Part shown: piece after piece, positions 9,404 through 16,542 of the stretch
Numbering within the stretch: the stretch's first letter is position 1
How the letters are laid out: the number at the start of each line of letters is the position of its first letter
Source: Pseudomonas sp. B21-023
Lineage (GTDB): Bacteria > Pseudomonadota > Gammaproteobacteria > Pseudomonadales > Pseudomonadaceae
NCBI RefSeq assembly: GCF_024749165.1
Contig: NZ_CP087190.1
Coordinates: 2,577,501-2,641,500, forward strand
Direction: 5' to 3'
DNA: 64,000 bases
The notes under the pieces: model-generated
Databases searched by the model: none
Told to the model about the DNA's origin: nothing
Seen by the model: only the letters and a program-made list of their open reading frames with translations
Position numbers and translations under genes: made by a program

Positions 9404-9711
9404 TATATACGCATTCATTAACCATGTCGACGTACAGTCACCTTTTCGCCTTTACGGCGACCTCCTTTTCTCTTGGGAAAAGGAGGCAAAACCGTTCGGC
9501 TCCGTTCATACGGCCCCTACGCTTCGCTCCGGGGTCCCCTCACTCCGGGCTTGCTCCGGGAGGACGCGCCGACGGGCCATCCATGGCCTGATCGGCGCTT
9601 GACGGGCATCCATGCCCGTCACCTCCCTGCGCAAGCCCTCCGTTCGGCCTCCTGAAGTCGCAATTGGTATCGCCTGAACTATCGCGCACTTAGAAGCAAA
9701 AGCAGAGCAAG
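9404..9711. repeat. Right arm of the large inverted repeat
   Basis: Reverse-oriented partner of 9021-9323. The roughly 80-bp centre between the arms is AT-rich and contains a second hexamer run, three TTGACT units followed by TTGATT (about 9352-9375). With the left arm this fills the whole DUF899-transporter gap; I see no coding sequence in it. Confidence 0.85.
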
Positions 9712-9800
9712 AACCGATCAAGATCAAATCTTTATATATTGCATCGCTGTTTTGCGGGAGGCGGACTGGGTTGCTTATATCTGCGCAGGACCACGAACCA

Positions 9801-10583
9801 CTAATGCAGGATCTGCTTCAAAAACGCCTGTGCCCGCGCCGTCCTGGGCTGCCCGAAGAACACTTCCGGTGAAGAGTCCTCAATGATCTGCCCACCTTCG
9901 AGAAACAACACCCGCTCTGCCACCTGTCGGGCAAAGCCCATCTCGTGGGTCACGCAGAGCATGGTCATGCCGGTGCCGGCCAGTTGCACCAGCACGTCCA
10001 GTACCTCGGCCACCATCTCCGGGTCGAGTGCCGAGGTCGGCTCGTCGAACAGCATGATCCTCGGCTTCATGCACAACGCCCGGGCGATCGCCACCCGCTG
10101 CTGCTGGCCGCCGGAGAGCTGGCTGGGGTACTTGTGCGCCTGGCTTTCGATCCCGACCTTGCTCAGGTACGAGCGCGCCCGTTCCTCGGCGTCCCGCCGC
10201 GACAGGCCGCGCACGCTCATCGGTGCCAGCAGGCAGTTGTCGAGCACGCTCATGTGCGGGAACAGGTTGAAGTGCTGGAACACCATGCCGATTTCGCAGA
10301 GCACTTGGCTGGCTTGGCGGCCAGTGCTGGCAAGGTCGGTGCCGGCCACGCGGATGCTGCCCTGCTGGGCGATCTCCAGGCGGTTGATGCAGCGGATCAG
10401 CGTCGACTTGCCCGAGCCCGACGGGCCACAGAGCACGATTCGTTCGCCCTCGCGCACCGACAGGTCGATATCGTGCAGCACATGGAACGCGCCGTAATGC
10501 TTGTTCAGGCCCTCGATACGGATCAGCTCCGGGCGCGGGTCGGGAGCAGGGTGCAGGCTGGCAAGGCTCAAGGGTGCGGTCAT
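9801..10583 (-). CDS. Polar amino acid ABC transporter, ATP-binding protein
   Basis: This 260-residue ATPase has Walker A GPSGSGKST near residue 55, Q-loop FQHFNLFPHM near 101, signature LSGGQQQR near 154, Walker B IMLFDEPTSALD near 174 and the switch histidine in CVTHEMG near 208. It belongs to the polar-amino-acid (GlnQ/HisP) group. It is the last gene of a six-gene leftward operon, 23 bp downstream of the AmaD-type gene. I chose the ATG at 10583, preceded by GGGAG; the longer frame overlaps the upstream gene. In P. putida the equivalent ATPase gene lies next to amaD, supporting a D-lysine (or related cationic amino acid) import role. Confidence 0.92.
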   Translation of the reverse strand: MTAPLSLASLHPAPDPRPELIRIEGLNKHYGAFHVLHDIDLSVREGERIVLCGPSGSGKSTLIRCINRLEIAQQGSIRVAGTDLASTGRQASQVLCEIGMVFQHFNLFPHMSVLDNCLLAPMSVRGLSRRDAEERARSYLSKVGIESQAHKYPSQLSGGQQQRVAIARALCMKPRIMLFDEPTSALDPEMVAEVLDVLVQLAGTGMTMLCVTHEMGFARQVAERVLFLEGGQIIEDSSPEVFFGQPRTARAQAFLKQILH

Positions 10584-10592
10584 CTTGTTGTT
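10584..10592 (-). promoter_or_regulatory. Crc/Hfq-type A-rich motif at the transporter ATPase start
   Basis: On the minus strand AACAACAAG lies directly between the GGGAG ribosome-binding site and the ATG. It matches AAnAAnAA and is placed to block initiation, as at pobA. This suggests catabolite repression of the D-lysine uptake genes. Confidence 0.65.
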
Positions 10593-10606
10593 CTCCCGCT
10601 CAAGGT

Positions 10607-11851
10607 TCAGGCGAAGCGTGCGGCGCTGTAGGGCGCAGGGTCGGTGAAGGGGCGCTCGCCGGTCATCAGCTCCGCCAGCAGGCGGCCACTGACCGGGCCC
10701 AGCGTCAGGCCATGATGGGCATGGCCGAAGTTGAACCACAGGTGCTTGTGCAGCGGCGCCGGGCCGATCACCGGGCGCATGTCTGGCAGGCAGGGGCGAC
10801 GGCCCAGCCAGGGCTTGTCGTCCAGGCGCTCGCCCAGGGCCGGGAACAGCTTGCGCGCCAGGGCCTCGCAGCGGCGCAGCTGGATCTCGTTGGCCGGGGC
10901 TTCGCTGGCGGCGAACTCGATGCCGGTGGTCAGGCGCACCCCCCGGGCCATCGGCGCCAGGACATAGCCGCCCTGGGTGTCGCAGATCGAGTGACCCAGT
11001 TCGGCGCCGTCGCGGGTCGCGTAGTGCATGTGATAGCCGCGCTTGATCCCCAGCGGAAAGTGGTAGCCCAGCCGTTCATAGAGGTCGGCCGACTGCGGGC
11101 CGAGGCAGGCCACCACCTCGTCGGCCATCACCGTGCCCCGGCGGCTGTCCACCTGCCAGCCGCCCTCGACCTGGCGCAGGCTGCGCGCATCGCCGTAGAG
11201 GAACTGCCCGCCACGCTGGACGAACAGCGCGGCGTAACCACGGGTCAAGCCGCCGGGGTTGCTCACGGTCTTCGGATCGAGCCAGTGGATGCCACCGATC
11301 ACCCCACCGTCCAGTTGCTGCTCGCGGGCCTGCAGTTGCTCGCGTTCGAGGATCTCGTAGCGCAGGCCGTAGCGGGCCAGGCCTTGAAGGTCGTGCTTGG
11401 CCTGGGCGAACAGCGCGGCGTCGCGGTACACCTCGATCCAACCCTTGGCTTGCACCAGCCCTTGCAGGCCGGCGGCTTCGATCAGCACATCGTGTTCCTC
11501 GACGCTGCGCTGCACCAGCGGCAGCATGTCGGCGGCGGCCTTGGCCAGGCGCCCGGGAGCGGACTGGCGCCAGTAGCTGAGCAGCCAGGGTGCGGCCTTG
11601 GGCAGGTGGGCAAGGCTGTAGCGCACGTCGGGCTGGCGGTTCAGGCCATAGCGCAGCAGGGCGCTGTACTGGCGCGGGAAGGCATAGGGGATCACGCTGG
11701 AACGCTCGATCAGCCCGGCGTTGCCATGGCTGGTGCCGCTGCCTGGCTCGTCGCGGTCGATGAGGATCACCTGGCGTCCGCGGGCCTGCAGATGCAGGGC
11801 GGTGCTGACGCCGACGATGCCGGCGCCCAGGACGATGGTCTGGCAATGCAT
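10607..11851 (-). CDS. amaD: FAD-dependent D-amino acid oxidoreductase (AmaD-type, D-lysine)
   Basis: This 414-residue DadA-family flavoprotein has the FAD-binding motif VLGAGIVGVSTALHLQARG at about 7-25, then LIDRDEPGSGTSHGNAGLI. The substrate/FAD domain continues to the C-terminal GRRPCLPDMRPVIGPAPLHKHLWFNFGHAHHGLTLGPVSGRLLAE near 345-390. The family deaminates D-amino acids to 2-oxo acids. The flanking ABC transporter, RpiR regulator and divergent dpkA match the P. putida block in which AmaD turns D-lysine into delta1-piperideine-2-carboxylate, so this substrate is the best inference. General D-amino acid dehydrogenase activity is the alternative. ATG at 11851 follows AGGAA. The gene sits 16 bp after the upstream permease. 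Confidence 0.82.
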   Translation of the reverse strand: MHCQTIVLGAGIVGVSTALHLQARGRQVILIDRDEPGSGTSHGNAGLIERSSVIPYAFPRQYSALLRYGLNRQPDVRYSLAHLPKAAPWLLSYWRQSAPGRLAKAAADMLPLVQRSVEEHDVLIEAAGLQGLVQAKGWIEVYRDAALFAQAKHDLQGLARYGLRYEILEREQLQAREQQLDGGVIGGIHWLDPKTVSNPGGLTRGYAALFVQRGGQFLYGDARSLRQVEGGWQVDSRRGTVMADEVVACLGPQSADLYERLGYHFPLGIKRGYHMHYATRDGAELGHSICDTQGGYVLAPMARGVRLTTGIEFAASEAPANEIQLRRCEALARKLFPALGERLDDKPWLGRRPCLPDMRPVIGPAPLHKHLWFNFGHAHHGLTLGPVSGRLLAELMTGERPFTDPAPYSAARFA

Positions 11852-11867
11852 GGAAGATTTCCTTCAG

Positions 11868-12578
11868 TCAGTTCAGGTGGCGGCCCAGGCGGGCTTCCAG
11901 GTGTTTCAAGGTGCGCCGGACCACCTCGACGATCAGCAGGTAGAGCACTGCCGCCCACAGGTAGATCTGGAAGTCGAAGCTGCGCGAGAAGGCCAGCTTG
12001 GTCACCCCCATCAAGTCGTAGATCGTCACCAGCGAGGCAATGGCGCTGGCCTTGATCATCATGATCAGCTCGTTGCCCAGCGGGCCTATGGCTACCAGCA
12101 GCGACTGTGGCAGGACCACCTTGAAGAAGGTGGTCGAGCGCTTGAGGTTGAGTGCCTTGGCCGCCTCGTACTGGCCCGGCGCGACCGCCATCAGGCTGGC
12201 GCGGAAGATCTCGGCCTGGTAGGCCGCCGTGTTGAGGGTGAAGGCGAGCAGGGCGCAGTACCAGGCCTCGCGGAAGAACCACCAGAGGCCCAGCTCCTGC
12301 CAGAAACCCTTGAGCGAACCCAGCCCGTAGTACAGCAGGAACAGCTGGGCCAGCAGCGGTGAACCGCGGAAGAAGTACACATAGCCAGCCGCCAGGCGCC
12401 GCAGTACGCGGCTGGGTGACATGCGCGCCAGCGCCAGGAGCATGCCCAGCAGCGCGCCGAGGGTGAACGAGATCGCCACCAGCTTGGCGGTGACCAGCAG
12501 GCCATCGACGAAACGCGCGCCGTAGCGGTCCAGCAAGTCCGGGTCGAGCACGTAGGCCAGCAGTTGCTCCAGGCTCAT
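11868..12578 (-). CDS. Polar amino acid ABC transporter permease
   Basis: This 236-residue inner-membrane protein of the HisM/GlnP group has about five hydrophobic segments. The EAA loop that docks on the ATPase reads QYEAAKALNLKRSTTFFKVVLPQSL near 136-160. YFFRGSPLLAQLFLLYYGLG near 68-87 is a family hallmark. Its ATG (12578) overlaps the stop of the upstream permease in an ATGA arrangement and has AAGGAG before it, so the two permeases are translationally coupled and probably form a heterodimer. Start chosen at 12578 rather than the longer frame, which would run into the other permease. Confidence 0.92.
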   Translation of the reverse strand: MSLEQLLAYVLDPDLLDRYGARFVDGLLVTAKLVAISFTLGALLGMLLALARMSPSRVLRRLAAGYVYFFRGSPLLAQLFLLYYGLGSLKGFWQELGLWWFFREAWYCALLAFTLNTAAYQAEIFRASLMAVAPGQYEAAKALNLKRSTTFFKVVLPQSLLVAIGPLGNELIMMIKASAIASLVTIYDLMGVTKLAFSRSFDFQIYLWAAVLYLLIVEVVRRTLKHLEARLGRHLN

Positions 12579-13294
12579 GGGCGGGCTCCTTGCAGGTGGC
12601 GATTGCTGCGCCGCTCGAGCAGGGCAAAGACCCTGCCCGACAGCGCCGAGAACAACAGGTAGACCAGGCAGGCCACCCCGTAGAACAGCATCGGTTCCTT
12701 GGTCACGCTGACCGCCAGGTTGGTCTGGCGCATCAGGTCGATCAGCGAGATGGTCGAGACCAGCGAGGTGTCCTTGAGCAGGCTCAGCCAGTTGTTCGAC
12801 AGGCCCGGCAGGGCGATGCGCGTCAGTTGCGGCAGCACCACCTTGAAAAAACCGGTGCGCTTGCCCAGGCCCAGGGCCGCGCAAGCCTCCAGTTGGCCCT
12901 TGGGCAGGGTCTTGAAGGCCATCAGCCAGATCTCGCTGGAGAACGCGGCGAACACCAGGCTGAAGGCAGCCATGGCGGCGAGGAAGGTGTTGATCAGCAC
13001 CTCGCCTTCATAGCCCAGCGCGGCGAGGAGCTTCTGCGCGGCGATCTGGCAGCCGTAGTAGATGATCAACAGGGTGAGCAGTTCGGGCAGGCCGCGAAAC
13101 ACCGTGGAGAAGGTGGTGGCCCAGGCCCGCGGCAGGCGTTTGCGCGAGCGCGCGGCGAGCGCCACCAGCAGGCCCAGTGGCAGGCCGATGGGCAGGCAGG
13201 CCAGGGCTAGCGACACGGTCACCAGCGCGCCGGCCAGCAACGCCTGGCCCCAGCCGCCGCTGGCGAAGGAAAGCAGGGAGAGTTGATCGAGCAT
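12575..13294 (-). CDS. Polar amino acid ABC transporter permease
   Basis: This 239-residue partner permease has about five hydrophobic segments. FRGLPELLTLLIIYYGCQ is near 67-84, and the EAA loop LEACAALGLGKRTGFFKVVLPQLTRIALPGL lies near 134-164. It follows the substrate-binding-protein gene after a 101-bp gap that contains a REP pair. Such repeats between the binding protein and membrane components often stabilise the upstream mRNA, so that binding protein is made in excess. Confidence 0.92.
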   Translation of the reverse strand: MLDQLSLLSFASGGWGQALLAGALVTVSLALACLPIGLPLGLLVALAARSRKRLPRAWATTFSTVFRGLPELLTLLIIYYGCQIAAQKLLAALGYEGEVLINTFLAAMAAFSLVFAAFSSEIWLMAFKTLPKGQLEACAALGLGKRTGFFKVVLPQLTRIALPGLSNNWLSLLKDTSLVSTISLIDLMRQTNLAVSVTKEPMLFYGVACLVYLLFSALSGRVFALLERRSNRHLQGARP

Positions 13295-13322
13295 GGCTAA
13301 CCCCCAGGAAACAGGTGCCCCG

Positions 13323-13391
13323 GTGGGAGCGGGCTTGTCCCGCGATGGCGTGGTTCACTGATCCGCCATCGCGCGGCAGGCCGGCCTCCAC
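13323..13391. repeat. REP element pair
   Basis: GTGGGAGCGGGCTTGTCCCG with following CGATGGCG (13323-13350) is the typical P. putida REP unit. A degenerate inverted copy, CGCCATCGCGCGG and onward, fills 13364-13391. The pair can fold into a long hairpin between the binding-protein and permease genes. Confidence 0.88.
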
Positions 13392-13395
13392 GAGA

Positions 13396-14148
13396 TTACT
13401 GGTAGATATCGAAGGCGAAATACTTGCTCGCGATCTTCTGGTAGGTGCCATTGGCCACGATCGCCGCCAGCGCCTCGTTCAGCCGGGTGCGCAGGGCCTG
13501 GTCGTCCTTGCGCACGGCAATCGCCGCGTCGGCCTTGGTGCCGTCGACATCGCCGAGGATCTTGCAGCAGTCCTTGCCATTCTTGTTCAGCCATTCGTGC
13601 AGCGGGAACTTGTCGGCGATCACCCCGTCCAGGCGCCCGGCGGCGAGGTCGGCGTTGGCTTCGTCAAGGGTCGGGTACAGCTTCACGTCCGCGCCGGCCT
13701 TGCCGTATACGTCCTCGGCGTAGATCGCCTGGGTCGAGGCGGATTGCGCGCCGACCGTGTAGCCCTTGAAGTCGGTCTGCGCATCGCTGATCGGGCTGTC
13801 CTTGGCGACGGCCACGGTCAGTGGGGTGCGGTAGTAGTGGTCGGTGAAGGCGATCTTCCGGCGCCGTTCCTCGGTGTCGATCATCGAGGCCACCACCGCA
13901 TCGTACTTGCGCGCCATCAACGCCGGAATGATGCCTTCCCAGTCCTGGGCCACCAGGGTGCACTCGACCTTCATCTGTTCGCACAGGGCATGGGTGATGT
14001 CGATGTCGAAGCCGTGCAGCTTGTTGTCGGCATCGACGTAATTGAAGGGGGGATATGCCCCTTCAGTGGCAAAGCGCAGGGTCTCGGCACTGGCGTGGCC
14101 CGCCAGCAGCAGGGCGCACGCACCCACCACAGCCATGGTTCCTTTCAT
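13396..14148 (-). CDS. Periplasmic amino acid-binding protein of ABC transporter
   Basis: This 250-residue secreted protein has a signal peptide (MKGTMAVVGACALLLAGHASA, cut before ETLRFATEG). A class II periplasmic amino-acid-binding fold follows. ATEGAYPPFNYVDADNKLHGFDIDITHALCEQM near 27-59 is the SBP family 3 signature. AARKYDAVVASM-like, KIAFTDHYYRTP and GYTVGAQSAST segments follow, with GRLDGVIADKFPLHEWL later. The acidic, lysine/arginine-type binding style fits a cationic ligand, and the operon points to D-lysine. It lies 26 bp after the RpiR gene. A minus-strand AAACAACAA at 14178-14186, about 30 nt upstream of the start, is a further possible Crc/Hfq site. Confidence 0.9.
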   Translation of the reverse strand: MKGTMAVVGACALLLAGHASAETLRFATEGAYPPFNYVDADNKLHGFDIDITHALCEQMKVECTLVAQDWEGIIPALMARKYDAVVASMIDTEERRRKIAFTDHYYRTPLTVAVAKDSPISDAQTDFKGYTVGAQSASTQAIYAEDVYGKAGADVKLYPTLDEANADLAAGRLDGVIADKFPLHEWLNKNGKDCCKILGDVDGTKADAAIAVRKDDQALRTRLNEALAAIVANGTYQKIASKYFAFDIYQ

Positions 14149-14174
14149 CTCGCACCTCGGTCATCGCACTCTTG

Positions 14175-15047
14175 CTATTGTTGTTTGCCCGCCGGCCACG
14201 AGGTGTAGCCGACGAACTCGTTATGTAGAGCGGCAGTTGCTTCCAAGCGTTTTTCAACATCCGGTCCGAGCTGCTTGCAGACCTCGTTGACCATCAGGTG
14301 CACCCACGACAGCATGGTCGCGGTGGATTCCCAGAACAGGTTGAATTCGGTGGGGATGCGGAACACCTCGTCGGCGTTGGCATCGGCCCATTCACAGAAG
14401 GTGTCGGTGACCAGGGTCACCGGAATGCCCAGCGCACGCGCCTTGTGGCACAGCTGCTGGGCGTGGCGCGAATAGCGGCGCGCCTCGAACACCACCAGCG
14501 CGCAGTCCTGCGGGCGCCCCAGCAGTACCTCGCCGAAATGCCCGGCGCTGCCATCGACCAGTTGCACGCCGTCGCGCAGGTACTGCAGCAGGTGGCTCAT
14601 GCACATGGCCACGCCACGCTCGGTCTGAAAGCCGGCGACGAATACCCGGGGTTTGTCGGCCAGGCGCCGAGCGACCTGTTGCCAGGTTTCGCCGCGGCTG
14701 TACTCGTGCACGCGCACCAGCGCGGCCATCTCCAGCTCCAGGCTGCCTGAGCGCTGGTCGTCCTCGGGTTGCTGGCGAAACGCCTGCAGGCGGTCGCCGG
14801 CCAGCCACGGGCCGTCGCCCAGGTCGTTCTGCAGGTCGTGCTTGAGGGCCTTGAGGTGGGCATAGCCCAGGGCGCGGCAGAAGCGGCCGACGCTCGATTC
14901 GCTCACGCCCAGCTTGGCGGCGATGCTGGCCGAGGTCTGGAACGGCAGCTCCTGGAGGTTGGCGAGCATGTAGCTGGCGATCTGGCGGCCCGAGGCGGCA
15001 GCGGTGTGCAGGCTGCTTTCCAGGCGTTGCTTGATCGATTGGCTCAT
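14175..15047 (-). CDS. RpiR-family transcriptional regulator
   Basis: This 290-residue regulator has an N-terminal helix-turn-helix of the RpiR (HTH_6) type (about 3-80; ASIAAKLGVSESSVGRFCRALGYAHLKALK near 41-70). A SIS sugar/ligand domain follows (about 125-255; RVFVAGFQTERGVAMCMSHLLQYL, ALVVFEARRYSRHAQQLCHKARALGIPVTLVTD). In P. putida an RpiR-type gene sits at this position of the D-lysine/pipecolate block. It is the first gene of the leftward operon and divergent from dpkA, so it probably controls both. Start at the ATG at 15047, with no strong ribosome-binding site in view; a longer frame upstream would overlap the divergent promoter region. Confidence 0.87.
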   Translation of the reverse strand: MSQSIKQRLESSLHTAAASGRQIASYMLANLQELPFQTSASIAAKLGVSESSVGRFCRALGYAHLKALKHDLQNDLGDGPWLAGDRLQAFRQQPEDDQRSGSLELEMAALVRVHEYSRGETWQQVARRLADKPRVFVAGFQTERGVAMCMSHLLQYLRDGVQLVDGSAGHFGEVLLGRPQDCALVVFEARRYSRHAQQLCHKARALGIPVTLVTDTFCEWADANADEVFRIPTEFNLFWESTATMLSWVHLMVNEVCKQLGPDVEKRLEATAALHNEFVGYTSWPAGKQQ

Positions 15048-15104
15048 GGTCGGTTCCGGCTGATTTCTGGCGTGGAAGCCAAAATGGCTGTTTTCTGTCA
15101 TCAA

Positions 15105-15117
15105 GTCAATATTTGAC
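15105..15117. promoter_or_regulatory. Palindrome between rpiR-type gene and dpkA (candidate operator)
   Basis: GTCAATATTTGAC is a 13-bp palindrome in the 143-bp gap between the two divergent genes. It is flanked by further TGTCA copies (near 15097 and 15126). It is well placed to serve as an operator for the RpiR regulator, but no experimentally known RpiR site of this type is recalled. Confidence 0.45.
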
Positions 15118-15190
15118 AGATAGCTGTCATTGGCGGGAAAGTCTGTGCAGTTGCGCTGTAGCGATTCCAATTCCAAGAAAGGAGCTCCAG

Positions 15191-16216
15191 ATGTCTTCAC
15201 CTTCCACCGGCCCTGTCGTGCGCGTGCCTTTTACCGAACTGCGGGCGTTATTGCAGTCGATCTTCGCGCGTCATGGCTGCAGCGCGGCGGTGGCCGCCGC
15301 GCTCGCCCACAACTGCGCCAGCGCCCAGCGTGACGGTGCCCACAGCCACGGGGTGTTCCGTATTCCCGGTTATGTCTCGACCCTGGCCAGCGGTTGGGTC
15401 GATGGCCGCGCCGAGCCGCAGGTAACCGACCTGGCGCCGGCTTATGTGCAGGTCGATGCCAAGGGTGGGTTTGCCCAGCCGGCCCTGGCCGCCGCCCGCG
15501 CGCTGTTGGTGGAGAAGGCGCGCACGGCCGGCATCGCGGTGCTGGCGATCCATAATTCGCACCATTTCGCCGCGCTGTGGCCGGATGTCGAGCCATTCGC
15601 CGATGAAGGCCTGGTGGCCCTGAGCGTGGTCAACAGCATGACCTGCGTGGTGCCCCATGGCGCGCGCAAGCCGTTGTTCGGCACCAACCCCATCGCCTTC
15701 GCCGCGCCTTGCGCGGGGCACGACCCGATCGTCTTCGACATGGCCACCAGTGCCATGGCCCATGGCGACGTGCAGATTGCCGCCCGGGCCGCCGAACAGC
15801 TGCCGCCGGGCATGGGCGTGGATGCCGCCGGCCAGCCGACCAACGACCCCAGGGCGATTCTCGAAGGGGGGGCCTTGCTGCCGTTCGGCGGCCACAAAGG
15901 CTCGGCGCTGTCGATGATGGTCGAACTGCTGGCGGCAGCGCTGACGGGGGGCCATTTTTCCTGGGAGTTCGACTGGTCCGGGCATCCGGGAGCAAAGACC
16001 CCATGGACCGGGCAGTTGCTTATCGTGATCGACCCCACCAAGGCGCAAGGTGATCGTTTTGCCCAGCGCAGCCGCGAACTGGTGGAGCAGATGCAGGAAG
16101 CGGGGCTGACGCGCATGCCGGGGGAACGGCGCTACCGTGAGCGTGAAGTGGCACTGCGCGAGGGCGTGGGTTTGACCGAAGGGGAGTTGGCCGAGTTGCA
16201 AGCGCTGGCTGGCTGA
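15191..16216 (+). CDS. dpkA: Delta1-piperideine-2-carboxylate reductase
   Basis: This 341-residue enzyme belongs to the malate/L-lactate dehydrogenase (Ldh2/DpkA) family. It shows AHSHGVFRIPGY near 50-61, IHNSHHFAALWPDVEPFADEGLV near 119-141, PHGARKPLFGTNPIAFAAP near 154-172, DMATSAMAHGDV near 181-192 and LPFGGHKGSALSMMVELL near 230-247. In P. putida DpkA reduces delta1-piperideine-2-carboxylate to L-pipecolate with NADPH in D-lysine catabolism. Divergent position to the amaD transporter operon supports this. Start at 15191 follows GGAG at good spacing. The aminotransferase gene that I recall next to dpkA in P. putida is absent: the NRPS region begins instead. Confidence 0.92.
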   Translation: MSSPSTGPVVRVPFTELRALLQSIFARHGCSAAVAAALAHNCASAQRDGAHSHGVFRIPGYVSTLASGWVDGRAEPQVTDLAPAYVQVDAKGGFAQPALAAARALLVEKARTAGIAVLAIHNSHHFAALWPDVEPFADEGLVALSVVNSMTCVVPHGARKPLFGTNPIAFAAPCAGHDPIVFDMATSAMAHGDVQIAARAAEQLPPGMGVDAAGQPTNDPRAILEGGALLPFGGHKGSALSMMVELLAAALTGGHFSWEFDWSGHPGAKTPWTGQLLIVIDPTKAQGDRFAQRSRELVEQMQEAGLTRMPGERRYREREVALREGVGLTEGELAELQALAG

Positions 16217-16237
16217 ACCCGCTCTTTTGTCAATCGG

Positions 16238-16266
16238 GGAGTCAGGCGCCTGAGCGGCCTGGCTCC
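16238..16266 (+). terminator. Hairpin downstream of dpkA
   Basis: GGAGTCAGGC and GCCTGGCTCC form a 10-bp stem (one G-T pair) with a 9-nt loop, 21 bp after the dpkA stop. There is no T tract. It directly abuts the MITE-like element at 16267. Confidence 0.5.
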
Positions 16267-16431
16267 CTAGTGTGGTGTTTTGCAAATACGACCAATAAAT
16301 CGCGAGCGATTTTTGCGCTCAGGCAAAGCGTCGCGACGAGTCGTAGCCCAGCTACGGCGAGGAGCGACAACGCCGCATGAGCGCAAAAAGCGCCGCGAGT
16401 TATGGTCGTTATTTGTGAAACACCACACTAG
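16267..16431. mobile_element. MITE-like element, left copy (165 bp)
   Basis: Bounded by CTAG on both sides. Its ends are near-perfect inverted repeats of about 32 bp: left TGTGGTGTTTTGCAAATACG, right (reverse complement) TGTGGTGTTTCACAAATAAC. The interior is also largely self-complementary, so the whole element can fold into one long hairpin. It encodes nothing. A second copy at 59861-60025 differs at only three of 165 positions. CTAG could be the target duplication, as in IS5-type transposition; no transposase is present. It ends 111 bp before xtlB. Confidence 0.88.
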
Positions 16432-16525
16432 CGTTGAACCCTTCTGCTCCTGCCGTTGTCCCCCCTTCCCATGTCAGCCCGCCCCCCCGCGATCCATTAG
16501 CGTTCCGAGCATTTCCGACTGGCAA

Positions 16526-16538
16526 AAGCAGGATGCTT
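16526..16538 (+). promoter_or_regulatory. RsmA/RsmE-type hairpin at the xtlB ribosome-binding site
   Basis: AAGCA-GGA-TGCTT is a perfect 5-bp stem that displays GGA, which is also the core of the xtlB Shine-Dalgarno sequence, 9 nt before the ATG. GGA in a short hairpin loop over the ribosome-binding site is the standard recognition feature of RsmA/RsmE repressors. Lipopeptide synthesis in Pseudomonas is known to be under Gac/Rsm control. Confidence 0.6.
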
Positions 16539-16542
16539 ACCA

